Assembly: GCA_003439945.1 (NCBI GenBank)
Contig: QVRM01006805.1
Coordinates: 1-64,000 of the forward strand
Length of the DNA stretch: 64,000 nucleotides
Direction: 5' to 3'
From: Dermanyssus gallinae
Taxonomy: Eukaryota; Arthropoda; Arachnida; Mesostigmata; Dermanyssidae
The notes under the pieces are model-generated. The model had not been told where the DNA came from. It saw only the letters and a list, made by a program, of their open reading frames with translations, and did no database searches. Position 1 is the first letter of the stretch. The number at the start of each line of letters is the position of its first letter. Below, one piece after another: positions 34,901 to 46,078 of the stretch. A program made the translations under genes and the position numbers.

Positions 34901-35141
34901 CGACGTCCTGGTGGCCGCCGTTGTCACTGCAACAAAAACAAGGGCGACGTTAGCAGGACAACCAATGTTGACAACTACGCCAGCCATCACCATCATCTTT
35001 ATCGACGACGACGACGACAACAACGTGGTTGTCGTGGTCACGCCAATTGGCCGTTGTCGGCTATTGATGTTGCTGCTGCTGATGCTCCTGTTGTTGCGGT
35101 CTCTCCGTCCGCTTTGAGATTGGAATTGCCGTACATCACAT

Positions 35142-35650
35142 CATCAATGAGATACTGAGCGGATATCGAGGTATAAGTCTAGAGTTTCCCCAACGGTCCT
35201 GGGGCCATGATGTTTAGGGTTTCCCCCATAACAGATCTGCGGCCACGAGGCTTAGGCTTCCCCAACAGTTCTGCGGCCATGAGGATTTATGGTCTACCCA
35301 ACAGTCCTGCAGCCATGAGGTTTCGAGTCTCCCCAAAGTCCTGTGGCCATAAAGTCTAGAGTTTTTCCAACGGTTCTGCGGCCATACCGTCTAAAACTGC
35401 CCCAACCGTCCTGCAACAGCAAAGGTCTACGACTCCCCCAAAAATCCTGCGGCCATAAGGTCTAGGTTTTCCCAACGGTCCTGCTGTCATAAGGTCTACT
35501 AGGATTGCCATCAATGAGGTACTACTGAGCGGACATAAGGGCATACGTTTAGGGTTTCCACAAAGGTCCTGCGGCGCTAAAGTCAAGGGTTTTCCTAACA
35601 GTCTTACGGCCATTAGGTCTAGAGTTCCCCTAACAGTTCCTGCGACTGCA
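35142..35650. repeat. Minisatellite 3, about 36 bp unit with a higher-order repeat
   Basis: About twelve degenerate units, each built on CCCCAACGGTCCTGCGGCCA then TAAGGTCTAGGGTTT-like sequence, 34-38 bp apart. A different about 42 bp word (CATCAATGAG..TACTGAGCGGA..) occurs at 35142-35182 and again at 35509-35549. That gives a larger repeat of about 367 bp. Confidence 0.88.
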
Positions 35651-35683
35651 GCATGGCCGCTGACTCTCAGCAGCGGTTAATAT

Positions 35684-35709
35684 ATATAGATAGATAGATA
35701 GATAGATAG
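35684..35709. repeat. (TA)n/(GATA)n microsatellite
   Basis: A short TA run passes into about five GATA units. Confidence 0.9.
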
Positions 35710-36179
35710 CGGGAGAGTGAGAGAGAGTGAAATAGATGCATCGATGGTTCGTCATTTGTTCACCTCTGAATGAGCTCAATCGTTCAAAGAAAATCGCGTT
35801 TGTTTACGCCTGTGATTGCCTTGCTTCTGGGCTACTCTAGCGCGCCGTCGCTAGAAGCTTTGTGGCACTTTCCTCTTCCCACCAACGCTAACGACGTTTT
35901 CGTCAAGCGTCGACGTATATGACTTCTGTTGTCGCCGTGGCCGCCGTCGTCGGCGTGTATCGTTAGGTAGATCGTGGGGCCGGCTGGCCCGCCGGCTCGC
36001 TTCCGTCGTTCTGCCACCGTCCGCGCGTTCGTCCGCGTGCCCATCCGCTTGCCAGCCAAGCATCGAAGCAGCGGGGAAGTCGCCGCCCTTCCTCCCTTCC
36101 TCCCGAGCGAACGCGACTTAGCTAGCGCCCGCAGCGATCTAGTCCGTCATCACCGTCAACCTCATTATCATCCTAGTCG
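35710..36179. other. Gene-free GC-rich stretch
   Basis: No recognised gene. A minus-strand frame at 35832-36059 is Arg-rich without a motif. Confidence 0.35.
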
Positions 36180-36640
36180 TCGCTGTTGTGGCTGCTGCTG
36201 CTGCTGTTGTTGTTGCTGTTGTTGTTGTTGTTGTTGTTGCTGTTGTTTTAGTTGCAGTTGTTGTTGCTGTTGTTGTTGCTGTTGTTATAGTTGCAGTTGT
36301 TGTTGCTGTTGTTTTAGTTGCAGTTGTTGTTGCTGTTGCTGTTGTTGTAGTTGCAGTTGTTGTTGCTGTTGTTGTAGTTGCAGTTGTTCTTGCTGTTGTT
36401 TTAGTTGCAGTTGTTGTTGTTGCTGTTGTTATAGTTGCAGTTGTTGTTGTTGTCGCTACTGCTGTTGTCGCCGCTTTTGTTGCTGTTGTTATAGTTGCTG
36501 TTGTTGTTGCTGCTGCTGCTGTTGTTGTCGTCGTCGCCGCCGTCGCTGTCTTGGTTGTTGTTGCCGTTTTCGTTGTTGTTGTTATTCCTGTTCTCCTTGT
36601 TTGTTTTGTTATTATAGTTCTCTTCGTCTGAGTGGAGTTA
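36180..36640. repeat. GTT/GCT tract with a recurring ~30 bp unit
   Basis: TTGTTGCTGTTG-type sequence with TAGTTGCAGTTGTTGTTGCT recurring about every 30-50 bp between 36246 and 36450. The whole 460 bp is open in several frames, including a minus-strand Thr-rich frame of 190 codons, which I regard as an artefact of the repeat. Confidence 0.88.
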
Positions 36641-37157
36641 CTGATGAAGGTGGTGCTCTTTAGAGCCGCGCTGGCTGTGCAGATTTTCAGATGACCTATC
36701 CGATTCCACAAATGAGCGTCTCAATCATGACGACGACATCGACACGACAACAACAACAACTCCAAGTACAGCGGAGCAGAATTGAACTTCTCCCATTTGC
36801 AGAAATAACATTACCACTACTACGACGACGACGGCAACTTCCACTATCGCTAGTAGCAGCTACTCGCAGCTGCCTTATGACCGCCCGACGTTGCTTTACC
36901 TTAGCGTTCGCTGTGCAATATTGGAAGCAGCACAGAACAAACACACGAGGGCGTATTTCGGTCGGTCGGTCGGTCGGTAGGCCGATCGACGGGAGACCGC
37001 CCGCCGCTAGGTCCGCCGTTCTCCAGACCCGGCCTTCTCGCCCGCGCGCCTGACGACTGTCCCCTTGGCTCGCCAAATAGCAAGAAGGCCTATCGATATC
37101 TAGATCATATGTCTGTGAGCTATTCCGTTGACAGGACCGCCCTCGCCACTTCTCTGA

Positions 37158-37290
37158 GACATTGTTGTTGTGGTTGTTGTTGTTGTTGTTGTTTTTATTA
37201 TTGTTGTTGTTGCAGTGGTTGTTGTTGCTGTTGTTGTTGCAGTTATTACTACACTGGCAACGTTTGCTGCTGCTGCTGTTGCTGCTGTTG
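37158..37290. repeat. GTT/GCT trinucleotide tract
   Basis: GTT-rich sequence with short interruptions; poly-Cys plus-strand frame. Confidence 0.8.
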
Positions 37291-37768
37291 CCGGCGGTTA
37301 CGGAGAAGCGTCTGCTTTACTGGGTCAGTTAGTTGCCTAAGGAGAAAGAGCTAAGGAGAAGGATGGTGTTGACGACGACGACGACGACGATACAGAGCAG
37401 GGACGAACAAGAAGGCAATACGAATAAGACAGAGAACAAACAACTACAACAGCAGCAGCGACAGTAGAACAAAGACAATCGACATCGAAATACGTGAAAC
37501 CTATATAGAAGCCAACACAGCAGTCAGGCACTCACGCCAATGAATGAATGACGACCCACTCCCAATGGCTTCTCAAATGACGACTCACTCCCAATGAATC
37601 ACTCTCAAATGGCGTACACTTACAATGGCTTCTCAAATGGCCGTTGCGTCTCTCGAAGTCTCTCAAACGTCGCAAAGTCCAAAGTCAGTCAACTTAAGCA
37701 TGCAATCAAGCAATCAAGCATGCACGCAGGCAAACAGTCTAATTAAAAAAAAAACATACGAAACAAAA

Positions 37769-37829
37769 CCAACCTGTTTGGAAACCAAACGAAACAAACC
37801 AACCTGTTTGGAAACCAAACGAACAAACC
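37769..37829. repeat. 30 bp direct duplication
   Basis: A unit of GAAACAAACCAACCTGTTTGG plus AAACCAAAC occurs twice in tandem with a one-base length difference. Confidence 0.8.
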
Positions 37830-39979
37830 AAACCAAACAAAACAACAGTATGATATACAAATCATAGGCACATACTTGCACTTTCCGGCTTTGCATCTAT
37901 CCTGCCCAACTAGACAGCCAACCAGTCCATCAGACAGACAGCACTCCAGGCCAGAGTCAAGGCAGCGACTCAAAGATACTCCACTGCCCACAGTGAGAGC
38001 AGAAAGCAGCAGCTAGCAGAATCAGACCGATTCACGCATTCGTCGTCGCCGACGTCTGCTGATTTCACTTCGCTGCCATATCGCGTCCAGCAGAACTTAA
38101 GGCGCGGATGCCACACATCTCCTATGCGTCTCGTAGAGAAATACGCAGAAAAGCGTCGCTGAACCTTGCTGAACGTCACTAGACATATTTATGCTGCAGG
38201 GCATCTGCAATGCCATCCCGGATAGTGATCACACACTAATCGCGGACTACCATCATTCTCCTGACGTCGTGACGCGCATCTGCGCATAAACCTACAAATA
38301 TGAGTCTCCGCCACCGCCGCTTGTAGCCGAGTAGCTGGGTAGCTGGCGTGCCAATAGCTTGACACTAGACTCCGCTCCTGAGCCCACGATCATCATTAGG
38401 CCAGGATCTAGGTTCACGCAGATCCTGAGTACAAGCGAAACATGCCCGCCTGCGTGCCTGTCTAAACCTACGCACGGATCTATAGACGGGTTTCGCGGTT
38501 TAAGAGTCCGTCGATTGTCCGTAGCTGACGACACGAAAGCCCGTACCCGACCCCATTAGCTGCAGTAAAAGAACTTGTATGTGTAGGCGTGAGTGTGCGT
38601 GTTCGCTTGCTTCGCTACCCGATTCGAAAAGTGCTACTGGCAATAAGAACGGTAGAGCGGTCAATAGACTCGACGACAAATGCTCAATAGCAGCTTTTTT
38701 TTGGACAACGCTCAGCTAGCGGTTTCAAGAACAGCTCAAAGAGCCGGCCCGAGACATTGCGCAGCCTACGCGGCAAGTCCATACGCCCGACAGTATCGAT
38801 CGTCTGAACCTCGACGTCCCACTGTAGGGAGAGGTCCAACAACAAACACAGCGCGGCACAGCAAAGCACAACTCTACGGCGGCGAATACCCGAATAACGG
38901 GCTCCCTTTGTTGGGGGGGGGGGGGGTCAATAAACCATTGGTCGTCTTGCTTCTAGAGTAGAAAGTATGTACCTACGACCTAGAGAGTTATTTGAGCTCC
39001 ATCGCATGAAATGTTGGTTGCTAAACAAAGCGAAAGCTAGAAACAAAAACAGCACAGTCAGCCAGATAGATGGAGCGACAGCGGTATATGTAGAGTTGAC
39101 AATGTCTTTTTATTCCGTAAATTCGAGGCGCACGTGTGATAAACATAGTGTTCCATGGCATATTTGTAATAACACAATTTTTTTGCACACAAATTTTTAA
39201 AAACACTTACTGAATAGAAAAGAAGAAGGACAAGAAGCGCTAGCAGCTAAACAACGACTAAAAATTACTCAGCCATAGGTATTCTACATGAAGAACCACA
39301 CAAATCACACCAACCACACAAATCAAAAGGTGCGCTGATTTGTCCCATTGCACTCATAGGTAGGCCATATCACATGTCAGTTTTGCTACTAACACGCACA
39401 CATCACTTAAACCGTAGAAAACAGGGCAGACAAAACTCAACAAAAAAGAACAAAACTAATTTTGATTTGTTTTGTGCTGAACTACAGAAGACAGGTAAAT
39501 GCGCTCGAACACTTACAGGAACTCACCTTGGTGCCTATAGAGAGTTCTTTTTTCGACATTGACGAGTTCACACCAAGCGGCAAAACAACGACTAATATTT
39601 CTGCAGTAGTAAGGTCAATCACAAATGCTCTGGCAAAAGCAAACTCAGATTTAATGAATGATGCCACTCGAATCAGCCACACGCTACAATGGACGTAATA
39701 ACAAATTGAACTAGCCAATTTTCTGTATTGCCGCCGAAAAACGTGTGGCGAGGAGAAACAAACAAACTGACAAGCAAAGTGGTTAGTTTCAGAACTGGAA
39801 CACTTGCAGCTGACTACGTTATTCTGCTCTTCTCATCAAATACACATTACGAAATACATTTGGCTACCTGCATAGTCGAGAACGACCCTAATATATATCG
39901 AGAGACATCCCCTGTATAGGGAACATCGCGAATCACTATGTGGGCCTGTCTGGTTTGTTTAGTAGCCTTTAGACGCTCG

Positions 39980-40015
<36 letters not shown>

Positions 40016-40640
40016 CGAGAGCGTCTCTATGGATTCCATCGTTATAAGCGTTCTCGCTATTGGACTGTCTAAATAGGCTTTTTCAGCATTCTCCATGAAT
40101 ATGGCAGCAGGGGCATTCATGTACAGCCAAGTCCAACAGAACGAACTGGCCAAGGCCGGAGCTCGAACCTGCGACAGTCGGTTTTGTTGTCAACGATTGC
40201 CATGGCAACGCCTAGGAGGGGCAGGGGGAGGGGTCTTGCCGATGGCTAGCGAAGCCACCGCCACTTCAACTTTTACGAAACAAGTGGACTAGATAACGCC
40301 TATACATCGACTGCGGCCTAAACTGCAACCCTATAATTATGTCTAGGATACACAATGACATACACACGTGCCGTATGAAGCCAGCAATCGTGGCTAGAGC
40401 ACATGCTTAGCACACTGGTGCCATTAATGTGCATCACGGTGGGTTTGCACGCCATCATGAAATTGCGTTCACAGCACAGGATAAAAACTATCTGCGTTCT
40501 TCTACATCGTATGGAAAACCGTGAGAAGCAATTAATATTACGGACGAACTCATATGCTAGTGCTATTTGACGCACGTTACTAACGACCAACTGTTTAAAT
40601 TGGTCAAAATCCTAAAAGGACACACTTCATTCAAGCATGT
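37830..40640. other. Gene-free stretch
   Basis: Holds a G homopolymer of 14 at 38913-38926 and a (TA)n run at 39981-40012. On the minus strand a tRNA-like B-box (GGTTCGAGCTCC) lies near 40157. No coding sequence supported. Confidence 0.45.
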
Positions 40641-40728
40641 CGAGCCCGGTGGCGTGGTGGCATGCGTCTGCGCCTCGCGACCGGAGGAGACACATAAGTG
40701 CGCGGGTTCGAGCCCCACAGTTGCCCCG
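40641..40728 (+). mobile_element. SINE-B head, copy 2
   Basis: Reads CGAGCCCGGTGGCGTGGTGG, then GCGACCGGAGGAGACACATA, then GCGCGGGTTCGAGCCCC. The A-box and B-box are both clear. It is shorter than copy 1 between the core and the B-box. A plus-strand frame running through it is incidental. Confidence 0.6.
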
Positions 40729-40918
40729 AAAGGATTATCCAAGCATGTGGTATCATGGAAAACATCTACAACATATGACCATGAGCTTTACACTAATCTA
40801 AACAGTAGAAAAGGGCCTAGATGTGGAGTTTTTTCTCTATTTGCAGAGAGTTGGACAGAATCGACATTCCTACGTGTTTATAACGCAAGAACTCCCATGG
40901 TGGGAAACCCAAAATTAC

Positions 40919-41420
40919 TCAGCCGGAAACTCTTTTTATAGGCGGTGTAAGGAACATACAAGACTTATAAAAACAATTCAAAATTTCATATATCTTAACT
41001 CCGGAGGTCAAATAGCTATGGAAGTAGGCGTAGTGCGTAGTAAACACACAGTCATGGGGCAGAGTAATACGGCTTTTAACCAGGATAGTGATGGTTCCTA
41101 CAATTTTCTTGCGAACATGATCTGTATGAGCTTCAAACGATAACCAGGAATTCAAAACAACGGCTAAGAAATTAGTTGCCTTGGTCATGCCAAGAAAGCG
41201 TTTTCCGCACTGAGATGTCTCACGGTTAATAGCTGGGGCGCCTCTAAGCAATAATTGGGAACACTGGTCTTAGACCAATTCATGGACAATACTCTAAACC
41301 AACCTGGCAGTCGTTTAGGATGTGCCTTAATCATCTTCTCTACCTCTTGTGGGGAATTGCCGACAAAGAGTTCTGTCATTCTAAATATAAGGGTTAGTCG
41401 GTAGTGTTTTGATCGACCTC
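40919..41420 (-). pseudogene. Jockey/CR1-like reverse transcriptase fragment, decayed copy
   Basis: Two overlapping minus-strand frames match the copy at 62694-63970. TELFVGNSPQEVEKMI (from 41379) corresponds to TALFVGNSPTEVEAMV. NFLAVVLNSWLSFEAHTDHVRKKIVGTI corresponds to KFLGVTLDEKLTFEAHVTHIRKKISGSN. It covers the sequence just after the FADD catalytic motif through the thumb region and is disrupted by frameshifts. Confidence 0.75.
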
Positions 41421-42165
41421 GTCAGTACTACATACGCAGAATTCACCTGTCCTTCAGCAAATTTTCTTGGGGCATTGGGGTTTGCCTCTCTGATTTCACC
41501 TGCTGTAATCTGCTCGGGAAATGTCCACACCGCTTCATATTTAATTTAAATTGAGGCGTTCCTATCTTTGCTCGTGACCTTTCAAACGTAAGGTAAATCC
41601 AACTGGTCTATTTTTCACAGGCATTACTTCTCGCACCCGTGAGTTCCCTCATTTGTTACACGGGGTATCTCAAGGAATCTGCTCGGACTTCCCTAATCAT
41701 TGGTACTGTTCTGAAAATCAAATTGATCTTTGTTGTTTGTATAATTTGCTTCTTTTTTTTTATTAAGTTGCATCCAATATAGGTATGTAAATATAAGCAT
41801 ACGATATATAACATACATAGTAGAATCGGTTATTAAATTCGCCTACGTGAAGTTCATCGATATATAATACTGAACCCGCGCGCACGTATAGTCGTCTGAA
41901 GGTCAAGCACTTGCCTTAGAAAAGCTTCGCCGTATCCAACTGCCATAAAATTAACATGGTTCCCCGTCACTTTGATACATTAAGCAGCTACTATATCACT
42001 TTGAGCGTGAATAATCTCATGACCATGTGAACGGACAGCTGTGTCAGCGGGTTTCCCGTACCGGCTGGCGATAAGCGCTTTGTGTACAACGCATAGTTAC
42101 GTGTTGCAAAAGGATTGCTCCTCGAACTGAGAAAATTACGTAAAATCACAGTTTAGTTGTGCTGG
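41421..42165. other. Gene-free AT-rich stretch
   Basis: No supported feature. Confidence 0.4.
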
Positions 42166-42600
42166 CCCTTCACGCCAGATCTTGACAGCTTTTATTTTTT
42201 TGACATACTAACTAGAAGACTATTCTGCGAGAGATCTTCATCAAGTGTACGGAGCGCAGCCTGCAGGTCGCTGTGAATTTTACTGAATATTACCGGGTCA
42301 TCTGCGGCGAGCAGGATCATGACTGTTGGATACAGGTCGCTAAGCAACGTTATGAAGAACATTGGGCTAAGATTGTCGCCTTGCGGATACCTTGGCGTGG
42401 TGATCGAAGAGACTGATATCAGCCAAGGGATATACTAATCGGATTCGTTTTGATGTCTGGCGACCTAATTAAAGAAGCGGCTTTTTTTCGATGCAGCAAG
42501 CATTCATAACGGGTCTACCCTGAGTTGCTTTTCTATAAACGCTATGGCATACGTTGACTTCGGTGCCAAGTCAATCTGACAAAGCTTTTACCATGTCTTG
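42166..42600 (-). pseudogene. Reverse transcriptase palm fragment, related to the 56.8-59 kb element
   Basis: The minus strand reads QGDNLSPMFF, then LLSDL, an AADDPVIFSKIHSDLQAAL segment and TLDEDLSQNSLLV. This follows the order AQGDNLSPLLF, LLSDL, YADDLVIFGRSRFHVQQAL, EEAGLLI in the 56986-59016 frame. The first catalytic-motif residue is altered (Ala for Tyr) and the frame is broken. Confidence 0.6.
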
Positions 42601-42642
42601 GAGGAGAAGCAAGACAAGTTGTTGATTTCAGCTCTGGCGAGT

Positions 42643-42906
42643 GTGGCGGCGTGGTCTAGCGCGCTAGTCATGGTTGTCATCTACCGGGGTGTCGCCGATT
42701 CAATCCCTGTTGTTGATCGAATTTCCGTTGAGCGATGCTCATTGAGAATAGATGATAAACCATATGCCGCTGATAGTCAGCGGCCATGCTGCCGCAAGGA
42801 GTGTTAGGTAAACCCTAGATATCTTAACATGTCCGGCCCTCGGTGAATTGAGGATATGCCTCAGGTTAAGTTCCAAGCTCGTAGGGGACGGAGGATAGCC
42901 TCGAAT
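42643..42906 (+). mobile_element. SINE-A, copy 2
   Basis: Matches 3093-3371 from the A-box-like GGCGTGGTCTAG to the GGGGACGGAGGAT tail. It lacks the insertion after the A-box present in copy 1. The B-box is GATTCAATCC at 42697-42706. The sequence just after the unit is A-rich (about 42906-42915), fitting a retroposed tail. Confidence 0.65.
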
Positions 42907-44502
42907 TAAAAACAATTTTACTTTATCCTTAAACAAAAATGTTTCATTCTAACTCTGGCTAGTAAGGCTTCTCCGATCTTACCCTTTCGGTGACAGATAG
43001 CTTCCAAAGCACTTAACGAGCTACAGAGACGTAGAGCTTGTAGTTGGAGCTCATCTTCACGCCTACTCCTGATCTTTTTTCTATTTGGTCTTCTACAAGC
43101 GAAACCAATTGATTATACTCGCTGAATACCCCAACATCTGCAGCATTTGTAGGAGAAATAAGTGGTTAAGGCAATTCAAGGCAACGACAACACCCATAAT
43201 GACCCCGAGACAAACTTTGGTCGATTCTAGTGAGCCCACCATAAGTAAGTAGTCTTGTGTCGCTACACAACGTGTCGAAATGTGTCCCGTGAAAAGACAG
43301 TTTTATCGAAGGCCATTTTAATTCTGCCTAAGTCTTTCTAAATATAGAATGTTACTCTTGGGAGAATGAATCTTTTTGTGTGAAATTTCCCCGCTAGTTT
43401 TAGTGCGCAACAGAGAAGAGGATTCATAGAAGTTAAAAAATGTCTCGAAACGCCTCAAAGGGTAAATCGACATCGCCTGCACCAAACACACCAAGCTTCG
43501 CTAACGCGGCTTAGAAAAAGTTATTGCTAGCCATGTCGAGCGCCCGAAAAGGCACAGAAGATCCAGTTTGAGGCAAACGGCCTTCCTCGCCGTTCACAGG
43601 AATGGAGACAAAATACAGGAAGATGGTCTAAAAATAACAAGGTATATAGAACCACTAGTCGGAATATGGAACGCAAAGAAGTTACGAACTGCGATATGGT
43701 AATACTGGTGTGAGTTAGTGAACGTCTAACACACTCAATAAGATGGATTTCTTTCCCTGCTCGGAATGAAAGAAGAGAGAAGAAATGAAAGAAATATTAT
43801 CTGAGGGCAGCGGACCACCTATTAGATTTGAGATAAGCTTCATTTATAGAGCCTTCAAAGTATATACGTTTTTTTTAAATATGAATACGTACAGTTTATG
43901 CGTTGCTGTTGGTAAAACTCAGCACAAAAGATGCGAGAAACCAGCAGGAAGAGCGAACAAAAATTCCAACTCCACCTTCGAGCTTATTAATACTCTGGTT
44001 TGACGCAAGTAAGTCAAAGCTGTTCATTGAATAAGGCGAGATATCAACACTATTTTGTCATGTCTCGCTAAGAACTTTATCGTTGATATGCATGTATTTT
44101 CTCGTAACTGAAAAAAAACTACTCAAATTCCCTAACTGTCCCGATATTTCCAGTCTCTTAGTACCAGTATTTAAGTGCATAATGGCATGTTTACTGTTCT
44201 GTGTGTGGAGGTCGTGTCAGTCTTAACAGTCACGAATATTGATACTTCTTAAGGAGCCACTGTGTGTGTAAGTGTAAATTGTAGAGTTTATAATGTGTAC
44301 AAATGTAGATGTGGTTGCACATAATATCAGTAGGCATTAAAATATAAAACTCTAACATTAGGTAGGTAGACAAAACCAAATAAAAAGAAAGCTATTAAAA
44401 ACAGAGATACGAGAGAAAGGATTGCATCGAGCCGCTCCTTCAAGCCTTCAAGCAAGGCCTATACAGCCTAGCGTTACGAAGCACGTTTACCATGTACTCG
44501 GA
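42907..44502. other. Gene-free stretch with a possible ORF1 start
   Basis: Near 43440 an ATG opens a 24-codon frame with Ser/Pro/Thr-rich, gag-like composition before a TAG. Sequence after 43530 in the same region also looks like decayed coding sequence. I cannot assign it. Otherwise featureless. Confidence 0.25.
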
Positions 44503-44586
44503 GCTCCCGGATGCGTAGTAGCCTTTTGCGTTTTGTGCAGGCTAGCTCCCGCATGCGTAGTAGCCTTTTGCCTTTTGCGCAGGCTA
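44503..44586. repeat. Tandem duplication, 42 bp unit, two copies
   Basis: GCTCCCGGATGCGTAGTAGC plus 22 more bases (44503-44544) is repeated at 44545-44586 with three substitutions. Confidence 0.85.
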
Positions 44587-44689
44587 GGAACACCTCTGAC
44601 ATAGGTATCTTGTTGAAAAGATACGATCAGTAGGTAGTGACGTCAAAGTCGTTGTTCCGGTCCTCTTCATATAAGTTATTTTTTTTATA

Positions 44690-45400
44690 ATTTATTATTG
44701 CACCACATGTCTGGTTGCCCCAAGGGCATGTCTCCACCTCCTCGCATAACTTCTTCCAGTGGACTTTCTGACTTTCGCGGATCAGCAGTGGTAGGGTCTC
44801 GTTTGCTGCTTTGTAGCCTTCCGCGTAGACTTTGGTGTTGACTGCTGAAGCAACATGAGAGAAGCGGATTCTCGTGTGGTCCCTCCGGACCGCGACGCAA
44901 AGGTTTCTTGCTTCCGCTATCTCCGTAGTTTGGTGTTCGGCGACAGAGTTCTAGACCTTCGAATGACCACCCTTTCGCATGCGTGCGTGTGTTACCACTC
45001 GCATCGAGGCGGAGTCGTCGGGTTAAGTTCCTTCGCGGCACCCGGCATGTCGGATCTCCTGTCGAAGCTTCTTTGCATGAAGAGAACGCCACTTTTGTCT
45101 CGCTTCTGGCTCCGGCTGACGTCGATGATGTCCTGCGTTCCGGTGGAAGGTCTCGAAAACGACGTATCGGTGGTCGCTTAGTGACTCAACGTTCTAGGGC
45201 ACCCGCCATCTCTGCTACGGTCACCGTAGCCAGCGTCGGGTCGATAACAGAGGCCTGTTCTCTTCTGTTCCTCGTCTTACCACAGTCATGTCCGTCGTGG
45301 GTGCCCATTCTGCCAGTTCTTCGCCTCTCGCGTCGTTTTCGGCGTTTCCCCCCCCCCCCCCCATAAGGAATTCGATGCATTGAAGTCACCTGCAGCCAGC
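44690..45400 (-). pseudogene. R1-like LINE ORF2, endonuclease (APE) part, truncated
   Basis: Minus-strand residues SVIDPTLATVTVAE (about 45210-45280) and, in a shifted frame, LSDHRYVVFE (about 45150-45180) match the end of an apurinic-endonuclease domain of R1-type LINEs. There an S-x-IDLT segment is followed by a conserved SDH motif. The 3' continuation (44690-45092) has the composition of the linker to the reverse transcriptase but no RT motif, and the element stops near 44690. At least one frameshift is present. It follows ORF1 at 45487-46078 on the same strand. Confidence 0.6.
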
Positions 45401-45486
45401 ACTCGTTAGTCGCCTTTAATGGGTCTTCCAGCTCGACTATCTACTGGCGGGAGTCTGCCAGTGGCCTATTTGGTGACGCCTAGCAG

Positions 45487-46078
45487 TTAAGTATGAGGGT
45501 CCCGTCGCCGATTTCCAGCCACGTCAGGCCCCTTACACGCTTTGGCCATGTGGCCAATCTTCCGGCAGTTGAAACAGCAAGATAGGCTAAGCCACTCCGC
45601 TCCCTGGTATTTTAGCCAGCCTGCCCTGAGTCTTTTCATAGCTTGTACGGCTCCTTTTGAAGCACGAACTAGGACCCAGCAGGGTCGCCCCCCTCTGAGA
45701 CCCTCTACGGCTATTTGCCGTTTATTGCTTGAACTCTGCCCACAATCAGGAGTCTCGCTGAGCTGCCACAATCTTCGTCGCCCTGTAGCACGAGGAACTC
45801 GGATGTGCTGACCGTGACCAACTTGCCTTCTTTAAGACATCCGGTTTTCTCACCGTTCTAACCGCCGGAAACTGGCTTTCTAAGCTTACTTCTAAACAGT
45901 CTTTATCGCTAGAACGACTGCCGAACCAGCTTGTCTTCGGATGCGCTGGTCCTTTCTTAGCAAACCTTTTCCTCGTATTGCTTGGCGTCCCGGTGCTTTG
46001 TCGCGCCCTGTGCCCTCCGGAGTCTTTGCGGGTAGAAGTCCATTGGAAAACGTTTGACCCCTCTGAATGGCTATTCAT
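45487..46078 (-). pseudogene. R1-like LINE ORF1 with CCHC zinc knuckle
   Basis: The minus frame at 45487-45771 contains CFNCRKIGHMAKAC, a gag-type CCHC zinc knuckle. It is preceded by a VRASKGAVQAMKRLRAGWLKY-like segment that R1 and related LINE ORF1 proteins carry before their knuckles. The overlapping frame at 45746-46078 supplies more N-terminal Ser/Lys/Arg-rich sequence, so a frameshift separates them. The protein would bind element RNA. The adjacent downstream endonuclease fragment supports a LINE rather than an LTR element. Confidence 0.65.

Noticed and set aside
36188..36631. Poly-Val plus-strand frame that could pass for a membrane protein
   Set aside because: Hydrophobicity is an artefact of GTT codons; no charged loops or conserved residues.
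36139..36711. Thr-rich minus-strand frame of 190 codons
   Set aside because: Produced by the triplet repeat; several frames are open at once and there is no splice or start context.
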